Below are positions 10,108-18,230 of a stretch of DNA of 64,000 bases, piece after piece. The stretch is from assembly GCF_030345715.1 (NCBI RefSeq), contig NZ_JAUASX010000014.1:62001-126000 (forward strand). Direction: 5' to 3'. Below the pieces are notes generated by a model. It searched no databases. It saw only the letters and a list, made by a program, of their open reading frames with translations, and was not told where the DNA came from. The DNA is from Solimonas sp. SE-A11 (GTDB taxonomy: Bacteria > Pseudomonadota > Gammaproteobacteria > Nevskiales > Nevskiaceae). Every line of letters starts with the position of its first letter. Position 1 is the first letter of the stretch. Made by a program: the position numbers and the translations under genes.

Positions 10108-13100
10108 GCCGTCTCTCCATGAGCGTCAGCGTGACGTGCCGCCGGCGGACGAGGCTTGCCGAAACGCTCGGCCAGGCCCTGCAGCAGCACGTAGAACACC
10201 GGCACCAGGAAGATGCCGATCAGCGTCGCCGCCAGCATGCCGAACACCACCACGGTGCCCAGCACCATGCGCGCGCCGGCACCGGCGCCGGTGGCGATCA
10301 CCAGCGGGATCGCGCCGAGGATGAAGGCAAACGAGGTCATCAGGATTGGCCGCAGGCGCAGGCGCGCGCCTTCGACGGCGGCCTCCACCAGCTCCATCCC
10401 GCGCTCATGCGCCAGCTTGGCGAACTCCACGATCAGGATCGCGTTCTTGGCCGCCAGACCGATCAGCATCACCAGGCCGATCTGCGCGTAGATGTCGTTG
10501 GCCATCCCGCGCCAGGCCAGCGCCGCGAAGGCACCGAACACAGCGAAGGGAATGCCGAGCAGCACGGCGAAGGGCACGATCCAGCTTTCGTACTGCGCCG
10601 CCAGCACCAGGAACACGAAGATCATCGCCGCGGCGAAGATGTACGGTGCCTGTCCGCTGGATTTCTTCTCCTGGTAGGTGGCGCCGGTCCACTCGTAGGC
10701 ATAGCCCTCGGGCAGGTCGGCAGCGAGGGTTTCCATCGCCTTGATGCCGTCTCCGGAGCTGTAGCCCGCCGCCGCGGAACCCTGCACGGTCACGGCACGA
10801 AACACGTTGAAGCGCTCGATGTAGTCCGGCCCCGACTTGCTGCGGATCTGCACCACGGTCGACAGCGGCACCATCGCGTTCTGGTCGGTGCGCACGTAAA
10901 GGTGGTTCACCGCATCCGGCGTGGCACGCGCCAGGCCTTCCGCCTGCGCGGTCACGCGGTAGGTGCGGCCGAACAGGTTGAAGTCGTTGATGTAGCTGCC
11001 ACCCAGGAAGGTCTGCAGCGAGCCGAAGATGTCGGACAAGGGCACGCCCAGGGTCTTGGCCTGCTCGCGGTCGACCACGTACTCCACCTGCGGCGTGGTC
11101 GGATTGAAGTTGGTGAACACGCGCTCCAGGCCTGGCGTCTGGTTGGCACGTTCGATGAAGTCGTTCAGCACTCCGACGAAGCGATCCATGCTGCCGCCGC
11201 TGCGGTCCTCCAGCACGAACTCGAAACCGCCGGCCTGGCCGATGCCGGGAATCGAGGGCGGGTTCAGCACGCGGAAGGTGGCCTCGCGGATCGACGCCGT
11301 CTCCTTCATCAGCTGCCCGAGGATTTCCTTGGCGCTTTCCCCTTTGCCACGCTCGTGCCAGGGCTTCAATGCCAGGAACACGGTGGCGGAAGACGACTGC
11401 GTGATGCCGGCCTGCAGGTTGAAGCCGCTGATCGCCACGGTGTTCTGGATCGCCGGGATCTTCGCGGTGATCGCACGGTACTTCTTGATCACCTCGTCGG
11501 TACGCTGCAGCGAGGCCGCCGGCGGCAGCGAGATGGCGGTGATCAGGTAGCCCTGGTCCTCGTCCGGCAGGAAGCCGCCCGGCCGCTTGGCGATCAGGAA
11601 AGCCGCCGCCACCATCACGACGCCGAACACCAGCAGACTCACCGCGCCGCGACGGATCGCCGCGCGCACAGTGGCGGTGTAGCGCTGCGTAAGCCGCTCG
11701 AAGCCGCGATTGAAGGCGCTGAAGAAGCGCCCGATCGGCCCGTGCCAGTGCGACTCGGCACTGGGCTTGAGCAGCAGTGCGCACAAGGCAGGCGTGAAGG
11801 TCAGCGCCACCAGTGCCGAGATCAGCACCGACACCGACAGGGTCAACGCGAACTGGCGGTAGAACTGGCCGGTGAGGCCGGCCAGGAACGACACGGGCAC
11901 GAACACCGCGCTCAACACCAGGGCGATGGCGATCACCGGTCCCGACACCTCGTGCATGGCCTGGCTGGTAGCCTCCCGGGCCGACAGGCCATGCGAGTCC
12001 ATCTTCTCCACCACGGCCTCCACCACGACAATGGCGTCGTCCACCACCAGGCCGATCGCCAGCACCAGGGCCAGCAAGGTCAAGGTATTGATCGAGAAGC
12101 CCAGCGCCACGAAGGCACTGAAGGCGCCGATGATCGACACCGGTACCGCCAGCATCGGGATCAGCGTGGCGCGCCAGCTCTCCAGGAACAGGAACACCAC
12201 CGCCAGCACCAGGATGGCCGCAACCACCAGCGTGTGTTCCACCTCGTACACCGACTCCGACACGAACAGCGTGGTGTCGAAGGGGATCGAGTATTCGATG
12301 CCCTGCGGGAAGCTGTGCGACAGCTCGTCCATGGTCTTGCGTACGCCCTTGGCGACGTCGAGCGCGTTGGCGTCCGGCAACTGGTAGATGCCGATGTTCG
12401 CGACCGGCTCACCGTTGAGGCGGCTGGAACGCGTGTAGTCGGTGGCGGCAAGCTCGACGCGGGCGATGTCCTTGAGCTGCACGATGGAACCGTCGTTGCG
12501 CGCGCGCACCACCACGTTCTCGTAGTCCGCCGCATCGGTCAGGCGGCCGCGCACGCTCACCGCGTACTGCTTCTCCTGCCCTGGCGGCGCGGGCTCCGCG
12601 CCCACCGTGCCCGCGGGCGCCACTACGTTCTGCTCGTTGAGCACCTTATTGACGTCCTGCGTGGTCACACCCAGGCGCGCCATTTTCTCCGGATCGAGCC
12701 AGATGCGCATGCCGTAGTCGCGGCCGCCCAGCACCACCACCTGGCCAACGCCGGGGATACGCGCCAGCGCGTCGTAGACGTTGAGCGTGGCGTAGTTGCT
12801 GAGGAACAGGTAGTCGTACTTCGGGTCGGTGGCCCGCACGGCCACCAGCAGCAGGATCTGCGGCTGGCGCTTGGTGACGGTGACGCCCTGCCGCACCACT
12901 TCCTGCGGCAACTGGCGCTGCGCGATGGCCACGCGGTTCTGCACCTCCACCGCGGCGAGGTCCTGGTTGGTGCCGATGTCGAAGGTGACGTTGAGGCTGT
13001 AGGACCCATCATTGCCGGCCTTGGAGCTCATGTAGAGCATGTTCGGCACACCGTTGACCTGCTGCTCGATCGGCGCGGCGATGGACTGCTCCACCGTGGC

Positions 13101-13262
13101 CGCATCTGCACCGGGGAAGCTGGTGCTGACGACGATGGACGGCGGCGTGATCTGCGGATAGCGCGCGATCGGCAGCTGCGTCAGGGCGATGGCACCGGCG
13201 ATCGTGATGATGATCGACAGCACCGTCGCGAAGATCGGACGGTTGATGAAGAACTCGCTCAC
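10104..13262 (-). CDS. RND multidrug efflux transporter, HAE1 (AcrB/MexB) family
   Basis: Proton-driven inner-membrane pump, 1052 residues, the standard size for HAE1 transporters. The N-terminus (FFINRPIFATVLSII) is typical. The proton-relay residues are present: GLVVDDAIVVVEAV in TM4 (paired Asp) and GLAAKNAILIVEFAK in TM10 (Lys). Twelve transmembrane segments and two large periplasmic loops are laid out as in AcrB. It overlaps the adaptor gene upstream and the channel gene downstream by four bases each, so the three are translationally coupled. Drug range unknown. Confidence 0.97.
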   Translation of the reverse strand: MSEFFINRPIFATVLSIIITIAGAIALTQLPIARYPQITPPSIVVSTSFPGADAATVEQSIAAPIEQQVNGVPNMLYMSSKAGNDGSYSLNVTFDIGTNQDLAAVEVQNRVAIAQRQLPQEVVRQGVTVTKRQPQILLLVAVRATDPKYDYLFLSNYATLNVYDALARIPGVGQVVVLGGRDYGMRIWLDPEKMARLGVTTQDVNKVLNEQNVVAPAGTVGAEPAPPGQEKQYAVSVRGRLTDAADYENVVVRARNDGSIVQLKDIARVELAATDYTRSSRLNGEPVANIGIYQLPDANALDVAKGVRKTMDELSHSFPQGIEYSIPFDTTLFVSESVYEVEHTLVVAAILVLAVVFLFLESWRATLIPMLAVPVSIIGAFSAFVALGFSINTLTLLALVLAIGLVVDDAIVVVEAVVEKMDSHGLSAREATSQAMHEVSGPVIAIALVLSAVFVPVSFLAGLTGQFYRQFALTLSVSVLISALVALTFTPALCALLLKPSAESHWHGPIGRFFSAFNRGFERLTQRYTATVRAAIRRGAVSLLVFGVVMVAAAFLIAKRPGGFLPDEDQGYLITAISLPPAASLQRTDEVIKKYRAITAKIPAIQNTVAISGFNLQAGITQSSSATVFLALKPWHERGKGESAKEILGQLMKETASIREATFRVLNPPSIPGIGQAGGFEFVLEDRSGGSMDRFVGVLNDFIERANQTPGLERVFTNFNPTTPQVEYVVDREQAKTLGVPLSDIFGSLQTFLGGSYINDFNLFGRTYRVTAQAEGLARATPDAVNHLYVRTDQNAMVPLSTVVQIRSKSGPDYIERFNVFRAVTVQGSAAAGYSSGDGIKAMETLAADLPEGYAYEWTGATYQEKKSSGQAPYIFAAAMIFVFLVLAAQYESWIVPFAVLLGIPFAVFGAFAALAWRGMANDIYAQIGLVMLIGLAAKNAILIVEFAKLAHERGMELVEAAVEGARLRLRPILMTSFAFILGAIPLVIATGAGAGARMVLGTVVVFGMLAATLIGIFLVPVFYVLLQGLAERFGKPRPPAARHADAHGETA

Positions 13263-14449
13263 GGCTGGGCTCCAGCCTTGGGCGGCTCGGCCGGCAGCTT
13301 GGCGGGCTCGGCCGTCTCGGCCGGCGGCGCCTCCAGGGGCTGCGGCGCCAGCGGCATGCCGGGCTTGAGCTTCTGCGTGCCATCCACGGCGATGGTCTCG
13401 CCCGGCTTGAGGCCGTCGGTCACGATCCAGTCGCTGCCGATGCGCGCACCCATGGTGACGTCACGCTTCTCGGCCTTGTTGTCCGCCCCCACGATCCACA
13501 GCGAGGTGCGACCCTGCAGCTCCTGCACCGCGCGCTGTGGCACCAGCAGGGCGCTCGGCAACTGGTCCGCCACCACCACGACGCGCGCGAACATGCCGGC
13601 CAGTAGCGTGCGGCTGGGATTCTCCACCTCCAGGCGGATCGGCAGGGTGCCGGTGGTTTCGTCCACCGCCGCATCGATCAGGTTGAGCTTGGCCTTCTGC
13701 GGATACTTGGAGCCGTCCGCCAGGATGATCTTGAACACGCCGTCGGTGCGCACCGGATCGCCGGCGTGCAGGTCCAGGCGGCGCTGCAGCTCAATCATGC
13801 GGCGCTCGCTGATGCTGAAGTTCACGTACATTGGATCGGGCGCGTAGACCGTGGTCAGCAGCGAGGTGCTGGCGCTGATCAGGCCGCCGACACGGATCTG
13901 CGTGCGCCCAAGGATGCCGTCGATCGGCGAGGTGATGCGCGTGTAGTCCAGGTTGAGGTCGGCGGTCTTCACCGCCGCGCGGGCCGCTTCCACGCCAGCG
14001 CGGTTGGCGCTGTTGCGTGCCACCACCGAGTCCAGCTCCTGCTGGCTCACGGCGTCGATCTCGGCCAGCGGCTTGACGCGCGCCAGGTCGCGGTCGGACT
14101 GCTGCAGCCCGGCCTCCGCCTCCGCCAGCGCCGCCTTGGCCTGCGCCAGCGCCGCCTCGAAGGGCTGCGGATCGATCTGGAACAGCACCTGGCCGCGCTT
14201 CACCAGTTGGCCTTCCACCGCCAGCTGCTTCTCCAGCAGGCCGCCGACGCGGGAGCGGATCTCCACCGTGTTGGAGGCTTCCACCTTGGCGACGTACTCC
14301 GAGGTGATGGTGGCCGGCTTGGGCTGCACCTTCAACACCCCTACCGCAGCCGGCTTGGGCCCCGCATTCTCCGGCTTGCCCGAGCAGGCAGACAGTGCAG
14401 CCAGCAGCAGCACGGGAATGAGGGAACGGCTCAATGCAGACTTGTTCAT
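13259..14449 (-). CDS. RND efflux periplasmic adaptor (AcrA/MexA family)
   Basis: Membrane-fusion protein linking the RND pump to its outer-membrane channel, 396 residues. Lipobox ALSACSGK with Cys22. Barrel-sandwich halves flank a helical hairpin (AQAKAALAEAEAGLQQSD, residues about 90-130), followed by DYTRITSPIDGILGRT, a hallmark of the second lipoyl half. The C-terminal 40 residues are Pro/Ala-rich. First gene of the operon, divergent from the MarR-type regulator, with 145 bases between their starts that contain a palindrome. Confidence 0.95.
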   Translation of the reverse strand: MNKSALSRSLIPVLLLAALSACSGKPENAGPKPAAVGVLKVQPKPATITSEYVAKVEASNTVEIRSRVGGLLEKQLAVEGQLVKRGQVLFQIDPQPFEAALAQAKAALAEAEAGLQQSDRDLARVKPLAEIDAVSQQELDSVVARNSANRAGVEAARAAVKTADLNLDYTRITSPIDGILGRTQIRVGGLISASTSLLTTVYAPDPMYVNFSISERRMIELQRRLDLHAGDPVRTDGVFKIILADGSKYPQKAKLNLIDAAVDETTGTLPIRLEVENPSRTLLAGMFARVVVVADQLPSALLVPQRAVQELQGRTSLWIVGADNKAEKRDVTMGARIGSDWIVTDGLKPGETIAVDGTQKLKPGMPLAPQPLEAPPAETAEPAKLPAEPPKAGAQP

Positions 14450-14538
14450 GTTGTACTCCCTGCACGGTCATCGCACCGGAAGCCATCCGGCGGCTTACGA
14501 TATAGCGGCTGCAATGATTTGCGTGATGAATATTAAAG

Positions 14539-14548
14539 TAGCATGCTA
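14539..14548. promoter_or_regulatory. Candidate MarR operator palindrome
   Basis: Perfect 10-bp palindrome TAGCATGCTA inside an unusually AT-rich stretch between the divergent efflux operon and the marR-like gene. MarR regulators generally bind such palindromes to repress both directions. A possible -10 element for the regulator gene (TACAAT, 14559-14564) lies just downstream. Operator identity is inferred from position only. Confidence 0.4.
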
Positions 14549-14594
14549 ATGATTAGTGTACAATAATAAAGATGCGGCATGGCTGGAGGATGAA

Positions 14595-15047
14595 ATGAAA
14601 CCGGAAGAGAGGATGTCCCCGCTGGTACGCGACGTATTCTGGACCGTGCGAGGCCTGCTGGATTCGCGCCTGGAACCGATCGGGCTGTCCCAGGCCCGCT
14701 GGCAGCCGATCTTGGCCCTGCACCGTGCCCAGAAGCCGCTGACGCAGTCTGCCCTGGCCGCGGAGTTGGGAATCGAGTCCCCCACCCTGGTGCGCATGTT
14801 GGACCGCCTCAGCGCCGACGGCTGGCTGCAGCGCAAGGCCTGCCCCAACGACCGGCGCGCCTACCACGTGGTCCTCACCGACCGCGCCAAGGAGGCCTGC
14901 GCCGACATCGAGACGCAGGTGGCCATCCTCCGCCGCGAGTTGTACGGCGCCATCGATCCCCAGGACATGGAGATCTGCGTCCGCGTCCTGGAGCAGATCA
15001 AGGAACGCGCCAGCAGCCTGCAGCCGCGCGCCAATTCCCCCGGCTGA
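14595..15047 (+). CDS. MarR-family transcriptional regulator
   Basis: 150-residue winged-helix regulator, most likely a ligand-sensing repressor of the divergent RND efflux operon. The recognition region reads LTQSALAAELGIESPTLVRM, followed by a wing (GWLQRKACPNDRRAYHV) with the typical DxR pattern. The ATG at 14595 has a GGAGG site 5 bases upstream; an in-frame ATG 13 codons earlier at 14556 has none. Downstream the transcript would run into a series of hairpins ending in a strong terminator at 15213-15245. Regulation of the efflux genes is inferred from the divergent layout and the palindrome between them. Confidence 0.9.
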   Translation: MKPEERMSPLVRDVFWTVRGLLDSRLEPIGLSQARWQPILALHRAQKPLTQSALAAELGIESPTLVRMLDRLSADGWLQRKACPNDRRAYHVVLTDRAKEACADIETQVAILRRELYGAIDPQDMEICVRVLEQIKERASSLQPRANSPG

Positions 15048-15065
15048 CACGCGGGCGCAACAGCG

Positions 15066-15212
15066 CCGACGCAAAATGTCGGTCGGAGTGTGACGCAGCC
15101 GTCACTCACGGCACGATTCGTGCTCCATATCCCGGTAGCCGGGCGGCTGATCCATCACAGTGCAGCCCGAAACGATCTCCTCCAGAGAGGCGCCTGCCTC
15201 TCTCGCACCTTG
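15066..15212 (+). ncRNA. Putative structured RNA: consecutive hairpins downstream of marR
   Basis: Between the marR stop and the terminator lie, in order, these stems: CCGAC/GTCGG (15066-15082), TGACG/CGTCA (15091-15104), GCACG/CGTGC (15111-15123), CCCGG/CCGGG (15131-15143), GGCTG/CAGCC (15145-15177) and AGAGAGGC/GCCTCTCT (15184-15203). All are perfect. No coding frame on this strand explains them, and I cannot match a known RNA family. It could be the long 3' UTR of marR or an independent small RNA; no clear promoter is visible. Confidence 0.35.
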
Positions 15213-15245
15213 CTCCCGCGCTCGCAAGACCGCGGGAGTTTTTTT
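15213..15245 (+). terminator. Strong intrinsic terminator
   Basis: Perfect 8-bp stem CTCCCGCG / CGCGGGAG with a 10-base loop, followed directly by seven T. Plus-strand orientation; ends the marR transcript or the putative small RNA upstream. Confidence 0.88.
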
Positions 15246-15269
15246 GCCTGGAGCCCGGAGCGCGCACCG

Positions 15270-15443
15270 TCAGGGAGCAGGATCCTTCTGGCGCGTGGAC
15301 TTCACCCCGGTCAGCAGGCCGATGCCCAGCATCACGATGCTACCCACCACGATCCACTCCTGGGGCACATGCAGCAGCACCGCGCCATAGGCCAGACCGC
15401 CGATCAGGATCAGGAAGCCGACGATATAGATGGCGAAAGACAT
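15270..15443 (-). CDS. Small two-helix membrane protein, function unknown
   Basis: 57-residue hypothetical protein. Two hydrophobic segments (about residues 4-25, FAIYIVGFLILIGG..., and 30-47, WIVVGSIVMLGIGLLTG) are joined by a short turn with HVPQE, and a charged tail follows (KSTRQKDPAP). The ATG at 15443 has an excellent AGGAGG site 6 bases upstream; an ATG six codons earlier lies on the ribosome site itself, so it is unlikely. It stands alone between the terminator of the marR unit and the tRNA region. Family and role not recognised. Confidence 0.7.
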   Translation of the reverse strand: MSFAIYIVGFLILIGGLAYGAVLLHVPQEWIVVGSIVMLGIGLLTGVKSTRQKDPAP

Positions 15444-15534
15444 GTTCCCTCCTTGGAACATCTATCACGCCGGCGACGCCGGCCCAAGCCTGTGACTGCG
15501 GGCCGGCTGCAGGGTTCCAAGGAGCAGAAACGAC

Positions 15535-15556
15535 AAAGCCCGGCAGAGCCGGGCTT
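15535..15556 (-). terminator. Terminator-like hairpin, diverged copy of the tRNA-Glu terminator
   Basis: AAAGCCCGGC with loop AGA and GCCGGGCTT. This matches, base for base except for compensatory changes, the hairpin that follows tRNA-Glu at 15768-15790. It sits in front of a tRNA-Glu 3'-end fragment, so it looks like part of a duplicated tRNA-terminator unit. Confidence 0.55.
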
Positions 15557-15567
15557 CGGTTTAATGC

Positions 15568-15585
15568 GGCGTCCCCAAGGGGATT
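15568..15585 (-). pseudogene. tRNA-Glu 3'-end fragment
   Basis: 18 bases that match the 3' end of the intact tRNA-Glu gene at 15801-15818 with one mismatch (acceptor stem, discriminator and start of the T arm). The rest of the tRNA is missing and replaced by palindromic sequence. With the hairpin at 15535-15556 it forms the same terminator plus tRNA 3' end order as the intact gene. Confidence 0.6.
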
Positions 15586-15751
15586 GTTTGGTCCATCCAT
15601 GGACCAAACCCCTCGCTACCGCGAGGGGCTACGCTCCAACTCCGCATCCTGCGGGTTGGTGTCGGGGCCATCCGTGGCCCCGACCCTCGCTAACGCTCGG
15701 GCTACGCTCCGATCTGCTCCCGGCAGATCGGTCGAACCCCTCCGGGGTTCT
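15586..15751. repeat. Two diverged palindromic repeat modules beside tRNA-Glu
   Basis: Module 1 starts with an 11-bp inverted repeat GTTTGGTCCAT / ATGGACCAAAC (15586-15609), followed by a CCCTCG/CGAGGG-type hairpin and GGGCTACGCTCC. Module 2 starts with a 10-bp inverted repeat GTCGGGGCCA / TGGCCCCGAC (loop TCCG), followed by CCCTCGCTAACG..., GGGCTACGCTCC, then GATCTGC/GCAGATC and GAACCCC/GGGGTTC hairpins. The shared order and the identical GGGCTACGCTCC show they are copies. No coding function is supported. Confidence 0.7.
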
Positions 15752-15767
15752 CCTCCCCACAAACGAC

Positions 15768-15790
15768 AAAGCCCAGCAGAGCTGGGCTTT
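15768..15790 (-). terminator. Terminator of the tRNA-Ala/tRNA-Glu transcript
   Basis: Perfect 10-bp stem AAAGCCCAGC / GCTGGGCTTT with a 3-base loop, 10 bases after the tRNA-Glu CCA end. On the minus strand the stem ends in TTT and is followed by GTCGTTTG. Confidence 0.8.
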
Positions 15791-15799
15791 GGTGAAACT

Positions 15800-15875
15800 T
15801 GGCGTCCCCACGGGGATTCGAACCCCGGTAATCACCGTGAAAGGGTGGTGTCCTAGGCCTCTAGACGATGGGGAC
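15800..15875 (-). tRNA. tRNA-Glu (UUC)
   Basis: 76-nt cloverleaf with encoded CCA. The acceptor stem GTCCCCA pairs with TGGGGAC, the anticodon loop CTTTCAC gives UUC, and the T loop GTTCGAATC is standard. It follows tRNA-Ala by 69 bases on the same strand and is followed by its own terminator. The 3' end is duplicated as a fragment about 230 bases further on. Confidence 0.98.
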
Positions 15876-15944
15876 GAGGCAGAAAACTTGAATGTCTTGA
15901 GGACATTTTTCGCTTCGCTAAGAAACCACGAAACGATTTAAATT

Positions 15945-16020
<76 letters not shown>

Positions 16021-16055
16021 GAACAGACCGCAAAACTGCGTTCGGTGAGGCGCGC

Positions 16056-16083
16056 ATTATACAGAGCAGATTCGATTTGGGAA
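16056..16083 (-). promoter_or_regulatory. Promoter of tRNA-Ala/tRNA-Glu
   Basis: Read on the minus strand: TTCCCA, 16-bp spacer, TATAAT (perfect -10), then a GC-rich discriminator (GCGCGCC) as is typical of stringently controlled stable-RNA promoters. The -10 ends 35 bases before the tRNA-Ala 5' end. Confidence 0.65.
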
Positions 16084-16137
16084 GGCCTTTTTGCATCTTT
16101 TTGAAACAAGCCTGCAGCAAGGCTGCACAAAAAGAAA

Positions 16138-16159
16138 AAGGCCCCGTTTCCGGGGCCTT
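16138..16159 (-). terminator. clpX terminator
   Basis: Perfect 9-bp stem AAGGCCCCG / CGGGGCCTT with a 4-base loop, 21 bases after the clpX stop. On the minus strand it is followed by a T-rich tract (TTTCTTTTT). Confidence 0.88.
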
Positions 16160-16180
16160 CCTCACTACATCCGGCAACGG

Positions 16181-17446
16181 TCAAGCCGCCGAATTCTTGG
16201 CTTCGCTGTTCTCGTAGACGATGAAGGGCTTGGCCTCGCCACGCACCACGGCGTCATCGACCACCACTTTGCTGACGTTGGTCATCGACGGCAGGTCGTA
16301 CATCACGTCGAGCAGGATGTTCTCCATGATCGTACGCAGGCCACGGGCACCGGTCTTGCGCTCCTTGGCGCGCCGCGAGATGGCCCGCAGGGCATCCTCG
16401 CGGAACTCCAGATTCACGCCTTCCATCTGGAACAGCTTGGCGTACTGCTTGACCAGGGCGTTCTTCGGCTCCTTGAGGATCGACATCAGGGCCTTCTCGT
16501 CCAACTCCTCGAGCACCGCCAGCACCGGCAGACGGCCGACGAACTCGGGGATCAGGCCAAAGCGGACCAGATCGTCCGGCTCCACCTTGGAGTAGAGCTC
16601 GTTGATGGCCTTGGAGTCGTCCTGGCTCTTGACCTCGGCCTGGAAGCCGATGCCCGCCTTGACGGTACGGTTCTGGATCACCTTGTCCAGGCCGGCGAAC
16701 GCGCCGCCGCAGATGAACAGGATGCTGGCCGTGTTGACCTGCAGGAACTCCTGCTGCGGGTGCTTGCGGCCACCCTGCGGCGGCACGCTGGCGATGGTGC
16801 CTTCCACCAGCTTGAGCAGGGCCTGCTGCACGCCCTCGCCCGAGACATCACGGGTGATGGACGGGTTCTCGGACTTGCGCGAGATCTTGTCGATCTCGTC
16901 GATGTAGACGATGCCGCGCTGGGCCTTCTCCACATCGTAGTCGCACTTCTGCAACAGGCGCGCAATGATGTTTTCCACGTCCTCGCCGACATAGCCGGCT
17001 TCGGTCAGCGTGGTGGCGTCGGCGATGGCGAAGGGCACGTCCAGCAGGCGCGCCAGGGTTTCGGCCAGCAGGGTCTTGCCCGAGCCGGTGGGACCGATCA
17101 GCAGGATGTTGGACTTGGCGATTTCCACGCCGTCCTGCGAGCCCTTCACCGACAGGCGCTTGTAGTGGTTGTAGACGGCGACCGACAGGATCTTCTTGGC
17201 CGTTTCCTGGCCGATCACGTACTCGTCCAGCACCGCGCGGATTTCCTGCGGCTTGGGCAAACCCTTAGTACTGGGCTTGGCGTGGACTTCCTCACGGATG
17301 ATGTCGTTGCACAAGTCGACGCATTCGTCGCAGATGTACACCGAAGGGCCGGCAATCAGCTTACGGACCTCGTGCTCGCTCTTGCCGCAGAAAGAGCAAT
17401 AAAGGACCCGCCCGTTGTGTGCGCCGCTCCGTGTTTCGTTCGTCAT
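16181..17446 (-). CDS. clpX: ATP-dependent Clp protease ATP-binding subunit ClpX
   Basis: AAA+ unfoldase that recognises tagged substrates (for example ssrA-tagged) and threads them into ClpP. 421 residues, the usual length. The N-terminal zinc-binding domain has the four cysteines in CSFCGKSE and CDECVDLC. Walker A is GPTGSGKT, Walker [10 protein letters not shown], and the [10 protein letters not shown] and RGLRTIMEN sensor segments are present. Located downstream of clpP on the same strand with a 91-base gap that contains its own candidate promoter. A terminator follows the stop codon. Confidence 0.98.
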   Translation of the reverse strand: MTNETRSGAHNGRVLYCSFCGKSEHEVRKLIAGPSVYICDECVDLCNDIIREEVHAKPSTKGLPKPQEIRAVLDEYVIGQETAKKILSVAVYNHYKRLSVKGSQDGVEIAKSNILLIGPTGSGKTLLAETLARLLDVPFAIADATTLTEAGYVGEDVENIIARLLQKCDYDVEKAQRGIVYIDEIDKISRKSENPSITRDVSGEGVQQALLKLVEGTIASVPPQGGRKHPQQEFLQVNTASILFICGGAFAGLDKVIQNRTVKAGIGFQAEVKSQDDSKAINELYSKVEPDDLVRFGLIPEFVGRLPVLAVLEELDEKALMSILKEPKNALVKQYAKLFQMEGVNLEFREDALRAISRRAKERKTGARGLRTIMENILLDVMYDLPSMTNVSKVVVDDAVVRGEAKPFIVYENSEAKNSAA

Positions 17447-17485
17447 CTCACTTCCTATCCCGGGCCGTGACGGTCCGGTGACATC

Positions 17486-17513
17486 TGTATAACACAGTGC
17501 CTTTTACCTGCAA
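17486..17513 (-). promoter_or_regulatory. Candidate clpX promoter
   Basis: In the clpP-clpX gap, minus strand: TTGCAG, 16-bp spacer, TATACA. It would allow clpX to be expressed apart from clpP. The match to sigma-70 is moderate only. Confidence 0.4.
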
Positions 17514-17537
17514 AACCCGTAACCCGCGCTGAACCGC

Positions 17538-18152
17538 TTAGCGGCCGATTTCAGCCCGCTGGGTGAAGATCTGGTCGATGATGCCGTAGTCCTTGGCCTG
17601 CTCGGCGTTCAGGAAGTAATCGCGCTCGACGTCGCGCGAGATCTTCTCAAGGGGCTGGCCGGTGTGCTCGGCCATCAGCTTGTTCAGCTTCTCGCGCAGG
17701 TACAGGATCTCGCGGGCCTGGATCTCGATATCCGTGGCCTGGCCCTGGGCGCCGCCCGAGGGCTGGTGGATCATCACCCGTGCATTCGGCAATGCAAAAC
17801 GCTTGCCCTTGGCACCGGCCGACAGCAGGAAGGCGCCCATGCTGGCCGCCTGGCCGATGCACATGGTGGCCACGTCCGGCTTGATGAAGCGCATGGTGTC
17901 GTAGATCGACAGGCCGGCGGTAACCACGCCGCCCGGCGAGTTGATGTACAGGTGGATATCCTTGTCCGGGTTTTCCGATTCCAGGAACAGCAGCTGGGCC
18001 ACGATCAGGTTGGCCATGTGGTCGTCGATGGGGCCGACGACGAACACGATGCGCTCTTTGAGCAGGCGCGAATAGATATCGAAAGCACGCTCGCCGCGGG
18101 CGGTCTGTTCCACCACCATCGGGACAAGCTGGGCGCGGGTCTGGGTATCCAT
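17538..18152 (-). CDS. clpP: ATP-dependent Clp protease proteolytic subunit ClpP
   Basis: Serine protease that forms the double-heptamer degradation chamber used by ClpX. 204 residues. The catalytic Ser is in [14 protein letters not shown], the His in MIHQPSGG, and the Asp in the [11 protein letters not shown] segment. The ATG at 18152 (MDTQTRAQ) has AGGAAGG 5 bases upstream and is preferred over a TTG ten codons earlier. Order tig-clpP-clpX is the classical one. A strong hairpin with a short T tract separates it from tig, so it probably depends partly on read-through or on a promoter not recognised here. Confidence 0.98.
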   Translation of the reverse strand: MDTQTRAQLVPMVVEQTARGERAFDIYSRLLKERIVFVVGPIDDHMANLIVAQLLFLESENPDKDIHLYINSPGGVVTAGLSIYDTMRFIKPDVATMCIGQAASMGAFLLSAGAKGKRFALPNARVMIHQPSGGAQGQATDIEIQAREILYLREKLNKLMAEHTGQPLEKISRDVERDYFLNAEQAKDYGIIDQIFTQRAEIGR

Positions 18153-18186
18153 CGAACCTTCCTGATCGTTCTGATTATTCAAAAGA

Positions 18187-18213
18187 GCCGCCGGGGCTCT
18201 GAGCCCCGGCGGC
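18187..18213 (-). terminator. Terminator/attenuator between tig and clpP
   Basis: Perfect 12-bp stem GCCGCCGGGGCT / AGCCCCGGCGGC with a 3-base loop, 17 bases after the tig stop. On the minus strand it is followed by TCTTTTG. The clpP start is only 35 bases further on. Confidence 0.75.
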
Positions 18214-18230
18214 CTGGATGCTTCAACAAC

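Noticed and set aside
10119-13847. Very long open frame on the plus strand, rich in His, Gln and Arg
   Set aside because: It is the antisense of the RND transporter and adaptor genes; composition is typical of a shadow frame in GC-rich DNA, and the minus-strand genes have full family motifs.
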